Positions 16,251 to 26,372 of a DNA stretch of 64,000 nt are shown here, piece by piece. Each line of letters starts with the position of its first letter. The stretch's first letter is position 1. The stretch comes from Verrucomicrobiia bacterium (lineage in GTDB: Bacteria; Verrucomicrobiota; Verrucomicrobiia; Limisphaerales; JADLHS01). The notes beneath the pieces are model-generated. The model did not search any database. It was given only the letters and a program-made list of their open reading frames with translations, and was not told where the DNA came from. The stretch lies in NCBI GenBank assembly GCA_026125285.1, contig JAHCLO010000020.1, forward strand, positions 1 to 64,000, written 5' to 3'. A program made the translations under genes and the position numbers.

Positions 16251-17603
16251 TCAATCCTCCGGCAGCGGTTTGCCTTTGGTTTCCGGCGCCCAGATCAGGG
16301 CGATGATGCCTATGATGTAAACCGAGCACATGATTACCGCTGCCACCCGGAATGGCTCGACCACCCCATACTGCGTCAGCGCCAGACTGAGTTGGCCCAA
16401 CACAATCGGCGCGGGCGCCGCGAGGTAACGCACGGTGTTGTAACAAAAGCCCACGCCCGTCCCCCGCAGTCGCGTGGGGAAGATCTCCGGAAAGTAAATC
16501 GAGTAGCCGGCGAAAACCGCGAGTTGGGCGAAGCCCATCATGGGTAGCATCCAGTAGGCGTCCGTAGCCGTGCGCAGATTGTAAAACACGTATGCCGTGG
16601 TGAACAGGCACAGGATGAAGGCGCACAGGAAAGCCAGACGGCGGCTCAACCACGATGCGACGAAGGTGAACACCACCATGCCGGCGAAAGCGCCCGCGTC
16701 CTGAAACAAAGTGCCCCAGGCCCGTACGGTGTCCACGGTCTTCTGCGGTGCGTCCTGGAGCGCCGTGCTGATCAATTCCGGTGAAAAGAAGCCGATGCCC
16801 CAGAGACCAATCATTCCCGATACCCCCAGCAGCAATCCTACAATGCTGTTGCGCCGCCACCGTGGGTTGGTGAACAGCTCCTTGACGGATCCCACCTGCT
16901 TGTGCGCGGCCCCGCTACGCGCGGCTGCGCGGGCCTGCTTCCACGGCTCCGGTTCCCGCAGGATGAAAATGATCGGTACTGCCAATAGCGACGGAAGTAT
17001 TCCGACGAAGAAGAGCACGCGCCAGCCCGAGAGCGTGCCCCAAAAATTCTCCGCCCCGGGTTGGATGTGCAGGCTGATGAATGAGCCCATCATGTTGCCA
17101 CAGGCGGATAACGCCTGCAATGACCCCAGAGCAACGGCCCGCATTCTGCCCGGAACACTTTCCGCCACCAACGTGGTTGCCGCGCCGAACATCCCGCCCA
17201 CGCCGAGTCCCACCAGGAACCGGTAGATGGTAAAATCCACCCACCCTTGGGCAAATCCACATAGGCCGGTGAAGCCTGAGTACACCAGCAGCGTCGCGAC
17301 CATGGTCTTCACCCGTCCCCATTTGTCGCTCATCATCCCGAAAAAGATGCCACCCGTGGCCCAGCCCAGGATCATGGACGTCGTCGCATAACCGATGTAA
17401 GTCTTCAGTGCCGCCTGCGCCGCCGCGTCGCTGCCCAACAACTCTTTCAGCGCCGATTCCCGTGCCAGCACGAATAACCGCTGGTCCATGCAATCGAACA
17501 GCCAGCCAGCGGAGGCAATAATGACCACGAGCCAATGATAGACGGTGATTTTCTCCGGAGTCCCCGGGGCCGGGGCGGGACTGGTGGGTATGGGCGCACT
17601 CAC
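16251..17603 (-). CDS. MFS transporter
   Basis: Twelve-helix major facilitator permease of 450 residues, starting at a GTG. The family signature between TM2 and TM3 is clear (GMMSDKWGRVKTMV), preceded by WLFDCMDQRLFVLA in TM1. VGLGVGGMFGAATTLVAESV follows, then a cytosolic loop with FILREPEPWKQAR. The C-terminal half has YFPEIFPTRLRGTGVGFCYN, typical of metabolite:H+ symporters for sugars or organic acids. The substrate cannot be read from sequence. Its 3' end faces the terminated ribosomal operon; it diverges from the tag gene. Confidence 0.9.
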   Translation of the reverse strand: MSAPIPTSPAPAPGTPEKITVYHWLVVIIASAGWLFDCMDQRLFVLARESALKELLGSDAAAQAALKTYIGYATTSMILGWATGGIFFGMMSDKWGRVKTMVATLLVYSGFTGLCGFAQGWVDFTIYRFLVGLGVGGMFGAATTLVAESVPGRMRAVALGSLQALSACGNMMGSFISLHIQPGAENFWGTLSGWRVLFFVGILPSLLAVPIIFILREPEPWKQARAAARSGAAHKQVGSVKELFTNPRWRRNSIVGLLLGVSGMIGLWGIGFFSPELISTALQDAPQKTVDTVRAWGTLFQDAGAFAGMVVFTFVASWLSRRLAFLCAFILCLFTTAYVFYNLRTATDAYWMLPMMGFAQLAVFAGYSIYFPEIFPTRLRGTGVGFCYNTVRYLAAPAPIVLGQLSLALTQYGVVEPFRVAAVIMCSVYIIGIIALIWAPETKGKPLPED

Positions 17604-17675
17604 GCGCGCATTGTCCGGAACGACCCGTGAGTGTCAAGTTGCCTGTGCATTAAACATCAGATAAAAGATGCGCCG

Positions 17676-18260
17676 ATGAAAGCCGTGACTCGTTGCACCT
17701 GGCCCAAGACCGAACTCGACATCGCCTACCACGACACCGAATGGGGCGTGCCGGTGCATGACGACCGTTTGCTGTTCGAGATGCTGATTCTGGAGGGAGC
17801 GCAGGCGGGCTTGAGCTGGTCCACGATTCTCAAGAAACGCGCCAGCTACCGGCGCGCGTTTGACAACTTCGACGCGCGCAAGATAGCGAAGTACGACGCG
17901 CTCAAGGTCAGGAGGCTGCTTGCTGATCCTGGCATCGTGCGCAACCGGCTGAAAGTCGCCGCCACCATCCAGAACGCGAGATCATTTCTCGCGGTGCAAA
18001 AGGAATTCGGCAGCTTCGATACCTACATCTGGCAATTCGTTGGCGGCCAGCCCGTCCAGAACCGACGCCAATCCCTGCGGGAAATTCCAGCACGCACGCC
18101 CGAGTCCGACGCGATGAGCAAGGACTTGTTGAAGCGCGGATTCAAATTCGTCGGCTCGACGATTTGTTACGCTTTCATGCAGGCCGTGGGCATGGTGAAC
18201 GATCACACCGCGGATTGTTTCCGACACCGCGAAGTGAAGCGGCAGAGTTCACTTCGCTAA
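17676..18260 (+). CDS. tag: DNA-3-methyladenine glycosylase I
   Basis: Base-excision repair enzyme that removes 3-methyladenine from alkylated DNA. The ATG at 17676 gives 194 residues, the usual size; an earlier TTG at 17631 in the same frame is less likely. Family motifs are CTWPKTELDIAYHDTEWGVP, LFEMLILEGAQAGLSWSTIL, the TYIWQFVGG segment and KFVGSTICYAFMQAVGMVND. The zinc-binding Cys-His set includes the N-terminal Cys and the C-terminal His/Cys. It converges on the next gene with a 12-base overlap. Confidence 0.95.
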   Translation: MKAVTRCTWPKTELDIAYHDTEWGVPVHDDRLLFEMLILEGAQAGLSWSTILKKRASYRRAFDNFDARKIAKYDALKVRRLLADPGIVRNRLKVAATIQNARSFLAVQKEFGSFDTYIWQFVGGQPVQNRRQSLREIPARTPESDAMSKDLLKRGFKFVGSTICYAFMQAVGMVNDHTADCFRHREVKRQSSLR

Positions 18261-19682
18261 ATCCAGGCAGAGCAAACGATCTTCACTGCGGAGATAAAGT
18301 TTCTTTTGGGCGAGAATGGGCGCCGTCCAGCAGGGGTAGCGGAGTTGCGGCATCTGGACGCGCGCCAGTTCATCAGGTTGGTTCGGGTTCAAACGGAACA
18401 ATCCCAGCAACCCGCCTTCACCAAGCACGATGAGTTTGCCCTCCGCCATGATCATTGAGCCGCGGCCATAGACCGGCGGTTGTGAACCGCTGCGTGTCCT
18501 CCAACTCTCATCGCGTTCCCACATCAATTTGCCCGTTTTGAACTCCACGCAGCGGAAGCGCGCATCCGGCTCGTTGCGTCCACTCAAGGCATAGAGATAA
18601 CCGTCGTGATGGATGGGGGTGCTCCAGTGCATTTCCAGAACGGGCGAGACCGGGCGACCAGTGTTGGCATCCATTTCCCGCGAGGCACGCGGGCTGCGCC
18701 ATACTTCCCCAAAGCTCCTGCCATCCGGGTTCACTCGCAGCAACGCCGACCCCACCCGATAGTAGGCGGCGGAAATGAAGATCAGGTCGTCCACCACCAC
18801 CGGGGTGGCGGCGTTCACCGACTCGTTGACCGGAGCGCAGAACCAACGACTGAAATTCACTGCGCCAGTTCCGGGGGCCAGCGACACCAATCCCTGGCGC
18901 ATCAAACAGAGAATGTGCCGCCGGCCGTGAATGGTCGCCGCAACCGGGGTGGCATAGCTGGCCTGCTTCCAGTAATTCATCCAATGCACTGTGGGTTCGC
19001 CGGGCCAGCCGATCATGGTCATTCCCTGCCAGTTGTCCCGACCGACGTTTTCCCAGACGGTCTGGCCAGTTTGCGCATTGAACGCCACCACTCCCGAGTT
19101 TGGTTGCCCGCCCACCATCACGATGAGCAGGTTGTCTTCCAGGATCGGCGTGCTGCCCACGCCAAAGAACGCCTCTGGCACGTCCCAGTCTTTCGCAGTC
19201 TCGCGCTCCCAGATCTTCCTGCCGGTCGTCAGGTCCAGGCAGAGCAGCTTCCCTTCAGCGCCGAGCGTGTAGCAGCGATTTGAGGTCAACAGCGGTGTGC
19301 CGCGTGGGCCGTTATTGTAGCCGTACGGGTCAATGAACTTGCTCGCATAAGCGTAACGCCAACGGGATTTGCCGGTGTCCGCCTCGAAGGCTTCGACGAT
19401 TTCCTCATCGCCAATCCGGTGGTGCAGGAGAAGTTGATTTCCATGCACGGACGGCGCGCTGTAGCCGGTACCGATTTGCTTTTCCCACACCAATGGCAGC
19501 CCGTTGGTTGGCCAGCGATCCAGCAGGCCGATCTCGCGGGAGATGCCGTTGGCGTCTGGCCCTAGAAACTGTGGCCAGTTGCCGGGTGGCGGTTCAGTTC
19601 CGACGGAACCGGAGCAGATCAAGCGGGCAAGCAGCAGCATGAGGCTGGCGTGAAACACCCGTGCGATGGATTCGAGATTCAT
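18249..19682 (-). CDS. secreted PQQ-like beta-propeller protein
   Basis: Exported protein of about 477 residues. A hydrophobic segment (SLMLLLARLICSG) after the start serves as signal peptide; an in-frame ATG at 19709 would add nine residues. The mature part opens NWPQFLGPDANGIS, the usual entry of verrucomicrobial and planctomycetal PQQ-like propellers. Repeats such as FEADTGKSRWRY, LDLTTGRKIWERE, FNAQTGQTVWENV and VEFKTGKLMWERD are the quinoprotein blade motif. No PQQ ligands can be assigned, so enzyme activity is doubtful and a scaffold role is equally possible. Its 3' end overlaps the convergent tag gene. Confidence 0.9.
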   Translation of the reverse strand: MNLESIARVFHASLMLLLARLICSGSVGTEPPPGNWPQFLGPDANGISREIGLLDRWPTNGLPLVWEKQIGTGYSAPSVHGNQLLLHHRIGDEEIVEAFEADTGKSRWRYAYASKFIDPYGYNNGPRGTPLLTSNRCYTLGAEGKLLCLDLTTGRKIWERETAKDWDVPEAFFGVGSTPILEDNLLIVMVGGQPNSGVVAFNAQTGQTVWENVGRDNWQGMTMIGWPGEPTVHWMNYWKQASYATPVAATIHGRRHILCLMRQGLVSLAPGTGAVNFSRWFCAPVNESVNAATPVVVDDLIFISAAYYRVGSALLRVNPDGRSFGEVWRSPRASREMDANTGRPVSPVLEMHWSTPIHHDGYLYALSGRNEPDARFRCVEFKTGKLMWERDESWRTRSGSQPPVYGRGSMIMAEGKLIVLGEGGLLGLFRLNPNQPDELARVQMPQLRYPCWTAPILAQKKLYLRSEDRLLCLDLAK

Positions 19683-20152
19683 GTGTATCCGCAACAATAG
19701 CAAACCCATCGAACGGCGCGACTCTTACCTTGCCGCGACATTGGCGAACCGTAGGCGTTTCAGTGAACCGACCCGGAGGAAGTCCGCGAAGGACGGGTTT
19801 TCTGCCGCCCATCTGCATGAAGTCCTTGGAATCACCATCCTGACGAAGCACGGAGGGAGTGGATTGGGAAGGGCTGCCGTCGGCGTGGGGTAAAACAGAA
19901 AAGCCGGACTTGACGTCCGGCTCCTCCGCAATGAGAACAACACACTTAAATCTTCCATTGGACGCTACGCCGCAGACTCACGCTTTCACCACACACACGG
20001 AACACTGCATTTTTGCGTCCCAACGACAGGTGCAGATTAACATGGATCGGTTTTCCTGCCAGTCACCAGTTCTGGGGACAAGCCAGTGAGCGGATGAACC
20101 ATCGCTAACTCATTGGGAAGAAACATGCTGCAAAAACAGTGGCGACGGCTGG
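19683..20152. other. 470-base intergenic stretch with one terminator
   Basis: The gap between the PQQ-like gene's 5' end and the 3' end of the LuxR-type regulator holds a minus-strand terminator (19902-19922). The remainder shows no gene, tRNA or repeat that I can support; the short frames lack coding character. Confidence 0.6.
19899..19922 (-). terminator. intrinsic terminator downstream of the LuxR-type two-component genes
   Basis: On the minus strand AGCCGGAC (22-15) pairs with GTCCGGCT (09-02), that is 19922-19915 with 19909-19902, an 8-base-pair stem with a 5-base loop. TTTT-C-T-GTTTT follows. It lies about 230 bases after the regulator's stop. Confidence 0.8.
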
Positions 20153-20782
20153 TTACGGGCGACGTAGGAATTTGGCGACTGCCTCGGTGCGGGTGCGGAC
20201 CTGCAGTTTCTCGTAGATTCGGCGGATGTAGGTATGCACGGTTTCGTAGCTGATGCCGAGTTTGTCGGAAATCTCCTTGTAGATGAGTCCCTGGCTTAAG
20301 AGGTCAAGCACTTCCTGTTCACGCGGAGACAGGTTTTCAGTGGCTTCATTGGAAGGCGCGGCTTTCTGGAAGGACTGGACAACTTTGCGGGCAATATGCG
20401 TGGTCATTGGCGAACCGCCCCGCTGCACTTCGCGGATGGCCTCCAGCAATTCCGCCCGCGGCGTGCGCTTGAGCATGTAACCGCTGGCACCCGCAGCCAA
20501 GGCGTTGAAGATATTCTCGGTATCCTCGTACACCGTGAGCATCATCACCTGAGTTTGCGGCAGCAATTGCTTCAACTGCCGCACACATTCCACGCCGTTG
20601 ATACCCGGAAGATTGATGTCCATGAGGACGACGTTTGGGCGCACGTTCGGCAGGTCCTTCAAGGCGTCTTCGGCATTGCCGTAATGACTGACACACTCAA
20701 AACCCTCGGCCCGGGCCAGCACGCGGGCCAGCGTGGTCCGCAACGGGTCCTGGTCTTCCACGATTGAAACGGTGATGGCCAT
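20153..20782 (-). CDS. NarL/FixJ-type response regulator
   Basis: DNA-binding response regulator of 209 residues. The receiver (1 to about 122) has the acidic pair in VEDQDPLR, the phospho-acceptor D55 in VVLMDINLPG, the Thr in MMLTVYED and the Lys in YMLKRTPRAE. The C-terminal LuxR-type helix-turn-helix shows LSPREQEVLDLLSQGLIYKE and ISYETVHTYIRRIYEKLQV. It starts six bases after the histidine kinase upstream, so the two form a pair. Targets are unknown. Confidence 0.95.
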   Translation of the reverse strand: MAITVSIVEDQDPLRTTLARVLARAEGFECVSHYGNAEDALKDLPNVRPNVVLMDINLPGINGVECVRQLKQLLPQTQVMMLTVYEDTENIFNALAAGASGYMLKRTPRAELLEAIREVQRGGSPMTTHIARKVVQSFQKAAPSNEATENLSPREQEVLDLLSQGLIYKEISDKLGISYETVHTYIRRIYEKLQVRTRTEAVAKFLRRP

Positions 20783-20788
20783 AACGAT

Positions 20789-23700
20789 TCAGCGATTTCC
20801 AGTAGGTGCGCTCAAGCGCACCAGCGTGCCGCCCTCCGGCACCGGGCTGATGGAGAATTCGCCGTGAACATCTTCCATCCGTTTGCGCATGTTCCGCAAC
20901 CCATTTCTCGATCGGGCCCGCTCGGAATCCAAATCCACGGCCCCGCGACCATTATCGGCGATTTCCAGCGTGAACCGGTTCGGGGTCAGCTGCAATCGGA
21001 TGCGGGCTTCGGTGGCTTGCGCGTGCTTGACGACGTTGTTAACGGCTTCCTTGAACGCGAGAAACACGTTATGGCGTACCTCCGGTGGGATCGTCATATC
21101 TGGGAGTTGCGCCGGAATCTCCAGCCGATGACGCAATCCCGCGAGCGCGAGATAGTCCTGCGCATATTTGCAGGCGTAAGTTATCAAGCTGTCCAGCGTA
21201 TCGTTGGCGGGATTGGCGGCCCAGACGATTTCATCCAAGGCGCGGGTGGTGTCCCGGGCCGTCAGCGAGATTTGTCGCGCATGGGTTTCAACTTCTTCAG
21301 GCAGGTCCTTGTCGCTTTCCGCCAGTTCGCCCAGCAGGGCAACCTGGGTCAGATTGGCGCCCAGTTGATCGTGGAGATCGCGTGCGATGCGGGAGCGTTC
21401 CTTCTCAAGCGCTTCTTGCTGCCGCATCTGCTGCAATTGACGTTGCAGTTTCTGCGTGGCCACATAATAAACCACACCCGCGATAGTCACTAGGAGGCCC
21501 AGAATAACGGCGCTACGAAACCACCACGTTTGCCAGAACCGGGGTAGCACCACTACCGCCAGCGCAGTGCCTGCTTCATTCCACACGCCGTCCTCATTGC
21601 AGGCGGCCACCCGGAAAAGGTACTCTTTGGGCGGTAGTTTGGTGTAACGCGCGAAGCGGACGTTCCCCGCATCGGTCCACGCGGCTTCGTGACCCTCCAT
21701 CCGGTACTTGAACCGCGCTCGATCCGCTGCCGCAAGATTCAGACTGGTGTAATGGATTTCGATGACTTCCTTGCCAGCGGGAATGGTGACAGCCTGGAGC
21801 GGTTTGCCTCGAAAGCCGTTGGTGTTGCATTGCTGCCCGTCGGCCAAAACGGATTCCAATACTACTGTCGGCGCAAGCGGATTGGGTTTCAGCCGGGACG
21901 GCTCCACCGAAACCACCCCTTTGATGGTGGGGAACCAAAGTCGCCCATCCTCAGTGCGGCAGGCCGCCGGTTGCGCGCCGGGCGTACATTCGTTGTCCGG
22001 CAAACCATCGGCCACCTTGTAGGTTCGTACGGAGATCAGGTTGGTCGCACCCCGCGCAAAATCGTTGAGCGATTGCTTGGAAGCGCGCATAAGCCCGGCG
22101 TTCGATCCCATCCACAGGAAGCCCTGATCGTCCTCGATCAGATATGCAATACTGTGGCTCGCCAGTCCCGAGCTCCGGGTGTAATGGGCCCACGAGTTGG
22201 TATGAAATCGCGCCAGCCCGCCGCCAGTGCCTATCCACAAAACGCCTTCAACGTCCACCAGCAGGGAAGAAACGTTGTGACTGGGTAAACCCGGCTCCCC
22301 TTTCCCGAATACGACGATCTGCTCCTCGCGCAAACGATTCAACCCGCCACCCTCCGTGCCAACCCACAGGTTCCCCTCCGCATCCTCGGCAATGGCCCGC
22401 ACCACCTCTGAGGACAGCCCCTGGCGCAGGGTATAGCCTTTCCAGCTCTGTCCATCCCAACGCCACAGCCCAGTTTGCGTGCCGACCCACAACTGCCCGG
22501 CGCGATCTTGAAAGATCGCGGATACCGTCCAACCACGCGCGCCCATTCCCGGAGGTTGTTGAAAACGTCCGTCCTGCAATTGTAGCAAGCCGATTTCGAA
22601 GACGCCGGTCCACACCCGTTGATCGCGATCCCGGAACACGCTGCCCAGGTATAGCCTGGTCAATCCCTGTTCCATGCCCAACTGGCGCTGGACTCCGTCT
22701 TTCCAGTGCCGGACCCCGCCACCGTGCGTGCCCAGCAACAACCCGCCTTCGCCATCGTCGCACACCGTTTTCACATTGACGTTGCGGGTGTCTTCGATCA
22801 ACTCGAAGGCCGTTCGTTTGACCCGATTCAAGCCCCTGCCGTCCGTGCCCACCCACAAGCTGCCTTCCCGATCGAGACACAGCGAGAGCACGGTGTTGTG
22901 CGACAAACCGGAAACGCGTTGCGCCTGGTTCTCGTTGTTGTACCAATACACACCGCTGCCCCGGGTGCCGACAATCAAGTTGCCCTGGCTATCCTCACAC
23001 GCCGTGGCCACCGGAGTATTGGTCCAAGGATAAGCCCCAAGATCGCGCTCCAAGACTTTGCCCCGCCACTTCTCCACCCGACCACCGGCCAGCCGCCAGT
23101 GGCCTCCGTGTTGACTGTTCAGCAGGAAATCCACCTTGATGGGGAGAATGTCCGGCGGTGGCAGGTTGGGTGGTTCCATCGAAGTCACCGAAGGAACTAC
23201 CCGCAGTTCCGTGTCGGTGCCGATTTGCAGGGCGCCAGTGTCGTCCGCCAGCACCAGCCGGGTGTTGCTCCAGACGTTCGCACCCACCGCCCAGACGTCG
23301 CCGCGATCCTCCCGATAGCGGCACAGTTGTCCATCGCTGGTGTAAAGCCAGACGGCGCCATCCGCTGTTTCCGTGGCGGAGACGAGTTTGCCGCGAGGAG
23401 TGTCTGCCCAGATCTTCAGGGGATGAACCTGGCCGCCAGGTTTGATCAGCACCACGCCGGCGTTTTCGGTGCCGACGCACAGGTTGCCGCGGCTGTCTTC
23501 GAATAGACAAGCGATGGCACTGCTGTTCAGACCCGGCAGCGCACTCTCGTCGTACACGTCGAAGCGGATGCCATCAAATCGCACCAATCCATACTGCGTG
23601 CCGAGCCAGAGATAGCCGTCGCTTGTTTGGATCATTGCGATGACCGCTCCGCCGGGCAGGCCTTCATCCTTGCCCCAATAATCCACCACGAACGCTGCGC

Positions 23701-23797
23701 CCGCGTCGAAGCGGTCGCCAGCCTCCGCGGTCGGCGCGCAGTAGCCGCCGCCAAGCAATAACCCGGCGATTGTGGCGATTAAACCGCTCTTCGGCAT
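20789..23797 (-). CDS. two-component sensor kinase with periplasmic propeller
   Basis: Sensor of 1002 residues. A signal sequence (about 1-26) leads to a periplasmic two-component-regulator propeller (about 35-640). Its repeats follow the pattern ED-x-GNLWVGT (EDSRGNLCVGT, DREGSLWVGTDG, EDAEGNLWVGTEG, DDQGFLWMGSNAG). A Y_Y_Y-type domain precedes one membrane helix (WWFRSAVILGLLVTIAGVVY). The cytosolic part is a HisKA_3 dimerization domain with H809 in RIARDLHDQLGANL, then an ATPase domain with N-box FKEAVNNVVKHA and G1 box DNGRG. It probably senses a carbohydrate or envelope cue, as HTCS-like kinases do; the ligand is unknown. Confidence 0.95.
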   Translation of the reverse strand: MPKSGLIATIAGLLLGGGYCAPTAEAGDRFDAGAAFVVDYWGKDEGLPGGAVIAMIQTSDGYLWLGTQYGLVRFDGIRFDVYDESALPGLNSSAIACLFEDSRGNLCVGTENAGVVLIKPGGQVHPLKIWADTPRGKLVSATETADGAVWLYTSDGQLCRYREDRGDVWAVGANVWSNTRLVLADDTGALQIGTDTELRVVPSVTSMEPPNLPPPDILPIKVDFLLNSQHGGHWRLAGGRVEKWRGKVLERDLGAYPWTNTPVATACEDSQGNLIVGTRGSGVYWYNNENQAQRVSGLSHNTVLSLCLDREGSLWVGTDGRGLNRVKRTAFELIEDTRNVNVKTVCDDGEGGLLLGTHGGGVRHWKDGVQRQLGMEQGLTRLYLGSVFRDRDQRVWTGVFEIGLLQLQDGRFQQPPGMGARGWTVSAIFQDRAGQLWVGTQTGLWRWDGQSWKGYTLRQGLSSEVVRAIAEDAEGNLWVGTEGGGLNRLREEQIVVFGKGEPGLPSHNVSSLLVDVEGVLWIGTGGGLARFHTNSWAHYTRSSGLASHSIAYLIEDDQGFLWMGSNAGLMRASKQSLNDFARGATNLISVRTYKVADGLPDNECTPGAQPAACRTEDGRLWFPTIKGVVSVEPSRLKPNPLAPTVVLESVLADGQQCNTNGFRGKPLQAVTIPAGKEVIEIHYTSLNLAAADRARFKYRMEGHEAAWTDAGNVRFARYTKLPPKEYLFRVAACNEDGVWNEAGTALAVVVLPRFWQTWWFRSAVILGLLVTIAGVVYYVATQKLQRQLQQMRQQEALEKERSRIARDLHDQLGANLTQVALLGELAESDKDLPEEVETHARQISLTARDTTRALDEIVWAANPANDTLDSLITYACKYAQDYLALAGLRHRLEIPAQLPDMTIPPEVRHNVFLAFKEAVNNVVKHAQATEARIRLQLTPNRFTLEIADNGRGAVDLDSERARSRNGLRNMRKRMEDVHGEFSISPVPEGGTLVRLSAPTGNR

Positions 23798-24035
23798 GAC
23801 AGAGTTTTCAGGCGGCGGGCGGAGGATGTAAAGCGCATACCTGATCTATGCAATTCACAGCCATCCCGTAGCGGGATGAAGAACTGAGTTGGCGCGGGAG
23901 GAGTTTCCTGCCACAAGACAGGGATAAAGAACAATCATTCTCCTTGTGATCCACAAACTGTCCTCCTTTTGAAGTGCTCCCGACAAGAAACGAATCCACT
24001 TGCGCCGTATTCCCGCTTTTCCTACAAACCCCGGC

Positions 24036-24962
24036 ATGTCGGTAATTCGTCAGTCAGCCCGTCCGCCTCACGCGTCTGCTTTTGATCTGCCAGGTTTTCT
24101 GGAATCCAGGACCGCCGCCGTCAATGCCGCGTTGGATCGTTTCCTGCCGTCCGCCAGCGCCAAGCCGGCTACCATCCACCGCGCCATGCGTTACTCCTTG
24201 TTTGCCGGCGGCAAACGGATGCGACCCGCCTTGTGCCTGGCTGCCGCCGCCGCTTGTGGCGGACGGGAGGCGGACGCGTTGCCGCTCGCCTGTGCCGTTG
24301 AGTGCATCCACACCTACTCGCTGATTCACGACGATCTGCCCGCAATGGATAATGATGATTTCCGGCGCGGCAAACCGACGAATCACAAGGTCTTTGGCGA
24401 AGGCATTGCCGTGCTGGCGGGCGACGCTTTGTTGACGCAGGCGTTCGAGATTGCCGCGCAGGCCAAGGGCTGGCTGCGTTACTCGCATCGCGACCTCATT
24501 CGCGAAATCGCCTGGGCCAGCGGGTCGCTGCAACTCATCGCCGGGCAGGTGGCCGATCTGGAAGGCGAAGGCAGGAAAACCTCCGCCGCCCAGCTTCGTT
24601 ACATTCACGAGCGCAAGACTTCCGCGCTGCTGTGCTGCTCCGTGCGCCTGGGTGGCATGAGCGCCAATTGCCCGCCCGCCCAACTCAAGGCGCTGACCGA
24701 ATTCGGCTACCACGTCGGACTCGCGTTTCAGGTGATTGACGACATCCTCGATGTGACGCAAACAAGTGAGCAGCTCGGCAAAACCGCCGGCAAGGACACG
24801 CAGGCGCAAAAGGCCACCTACCCGGCAATTGTCGGCCTGAAGCGTTCGCGCCGAATTGCGGAGGAGCTGACGGATAAAGCCTTCGCCGCGTTGAAGCCCT
24901 TCAAAGGACAGGCCGTGGCGCTGGCGGCACTGGCGGAGTTCTTGTTGAAGCGGGATCGCTAA
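24036..24962 (+). CDS. ispA: polyprenyl (geranyl/farnesyl) diphosphate synthase
   Basis: Trans-prenyltransferase that condenses IPP with allylic diphosphates for quinone, carotenoid or undecaprenyl precursors. The ATG at 24036 gives 308 residues. Both Asp-rich motifs are present: the first in IHDDLPAMDNDDFRRGKPTN and the second in FQVIDDILD. SLFAGGKRMRPALCLAAAAA and the Lys/Thr of KDTQAQKATYPAIVGL fit short-chain synthases. Two small residues precede the first motif region, but chain length cannot be fixed confidently. It stands alone, divergent from the sensor kinase. Confidence 0.93.
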   Translation: MSVIRQSARPPHASAFDLPGFLESRTAAVNAALDRFLPSASAKPATIHRAMRYSLFAGGKRMRPALCLAAAAACGGREADALPLACAVECIHTYSLIHDDLPAMDNDDFRRGKPTNHKVFGEGIAVLAGDALLTQAFEIAAQAKGWLRYSHRDLIREIAWASGSLQLIAGQVADLEGEGRKTSAAQLRYIHERKTSALLCCSVRLGGMSANCPPAQLKALTEFGYHVGLAFQVIDDILDVTQTSEQLGKTAGKDTQAQKATYPAIVGLKRSRRIAEELTDKAFAALKPFKGQAVALAALAEFLLKRDR

Positions 24963-25081
24963 TCAGGACTCAGCCGACTCAGTCCGTGCCGACGAGAGCA
25001 TTTCTGCCCCGTCTGACGATATATGTGTCCTCGCCAAGAACAGGGAGTGGTTATCGGACAGTTGGACCAGGGCGGTAGCCG

Positions 25082-26371
25082 CTACACCCCTTCCCCAAAC
25101 AGATTTGCCAGCCGCGCCGCGAGTTTGCGCCGGGCGACGGAATAGGAAAAGTATTTCACGCCAAGCTGGAAGTTGGTTTCCGCCCACTCAGCGCGCATTT
25201 TCTCATCGGTCAATACCTGGTGCGTCTGGTCCACCACATCCCGCGTCACCAGTTGCGACATCTCAATGGTCTTGAACCCCAGCGGGTCAATGTCGCGCGC
25301 ATAAACCGCGTAGGTGTTCACCACCACGGGCTTTCCAAAGTAAATTGCTTCGAGGAAGGCATTGCCAAACCCCTCGTAATGGCTCGGGTAGGTGACCAGA
25401 TCCGCGTGCGGATAGACGTCAAACAGCGTGTAAACCTTCTGCCCGGCGGCGTTCGTGCCACGTTCCTCCCCCACGCGGTCGTCCATGAACCGCACGTCAA
25501 TCTTCGCGTCCTCGATGCGGTCGCGTAGCATCTGGAGATAGGCGCTGCCTTCATCACCCGCCGGGTGCGAAATGACGAGCTTGGCCCGCGGATCGTTGAG
25601 CCGGCGAACCAGTTCGATAGCGTGTTCGATACCCTTGCGCGCCACGACGCGCGTCGGTTGCAGAATGAGAATATCATCGTCACGCAGGCCAATTTCACGG
25701 CGCAAGTCCGCGTTGTAATCATCAATCCCCGGCGGCGGCATTTCAAAATCCAGCACGTTGGGAATTACCACCGACGAAAGACTGCAACGGCGAGCGAGTT
25801 CCTTTTGCGCCATCGAATTGATGACCACGTGCTCCACGCCGGGCAACGCGCCGGGGAAAGCCGCGCGGAGGTAATCATTCACGGCGCTGACGATGAAACG
25901 CTCGCGTTCCCAGGCAAAATCGTGGTGGTGCGCGATGGTGGCCAGGCCGGTTTCAGCGATCACTTCGGTCATCGCCAGCCCCAGGGGCACGTGCATGGGA
26001 ATGGCGAGGATGTTTTGCGGGATGAGCACTTCGAGCCGGTACTTTTCAATGAACCGATAAAGCTCGTCTTTGAGTTGATCCTTCAGTGCGTGGATACGGC
26101 TGGTGACGGCGCGCGTGCGGGTGGTGGTGCCGAACAACTCCCTCTGCACGGCGGCCACTTCGGGGTGGTTGAAGAACGCCAGCGGCGCGTGATAGCTGAC
26201 TTCTTGCGGCGTGTCCAACAACCCACCCATCCAGAAACAACTGTGCCCCATGCCGGCCAGAATCTGCGCCCACTTCTCGGCTTCCAGCGTGACGCCGTCC
26301 GTGCCGTGAAACCGTGTGGAAATGAAACCAATGCGCTTGGGTGCGCCAGTGGTGAGAATACACGTGCTCAT
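25082..26371 (-). CDS. GT4-type glycosyltransferase
   Basis: Retaining GT-B glycosyltransferase of 429 residues from the ATG at 26371; the frame is open upstream but there it overlaps another gene. N-terminal RIGFISTRFHGTDGVTLEAE is a typical nucleotide-sugar GT4 opening with a Gly-Thr-Asp-Gly loop. The C-terminal half has ILQPTRVVARKGIEHAIELV and the donor-binding E-x7-E motif in SHYEGFGNAFLEAIYFGKPV. Donor and acceptor are unknown. The start lies one base after the stop of the glycine-zipper gene, so the pair is translated together. Confidence 0.9.
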   Translation of the reverse strand: MSTCILTTGAPKRIGFISTRFHGTDGVTLEAEKWAQILAGMGHSCFWMGGLLDTPQEVSYHAPLAFFNHPEVAAVQRELFGTTTRTRAVTSRIHALKDQLKDELYRFIEKYRLEVLIPQNILAIPMHVPLGLAMTEVIAETGLATIAHHHDFAWERERFIVSAVNDYLRAAFPGALPGVEHVVINSMAQKELARRCSLSSVVIPNVLDFEMPPPGIDDYNADLRREIGLRDDDILILQPTRVVARKGIEHAIELVRRLNDPRAKLVISHPAGDEGSAYLQMLRDRIEDAKIDVRFMDDRVGEERGTNAAGQKVYTLFDVYPHADLVTYPSHYEGFGNAFLEAIYFGKPVVVNTYAVYARDIDPLGFKTIEMSQLVTRDVVDQTHQVLTDEKMRAEWAETNFQLGVKYFSYSVARRKLAARLANLFGEGV

Positions 26372-26372
26372 A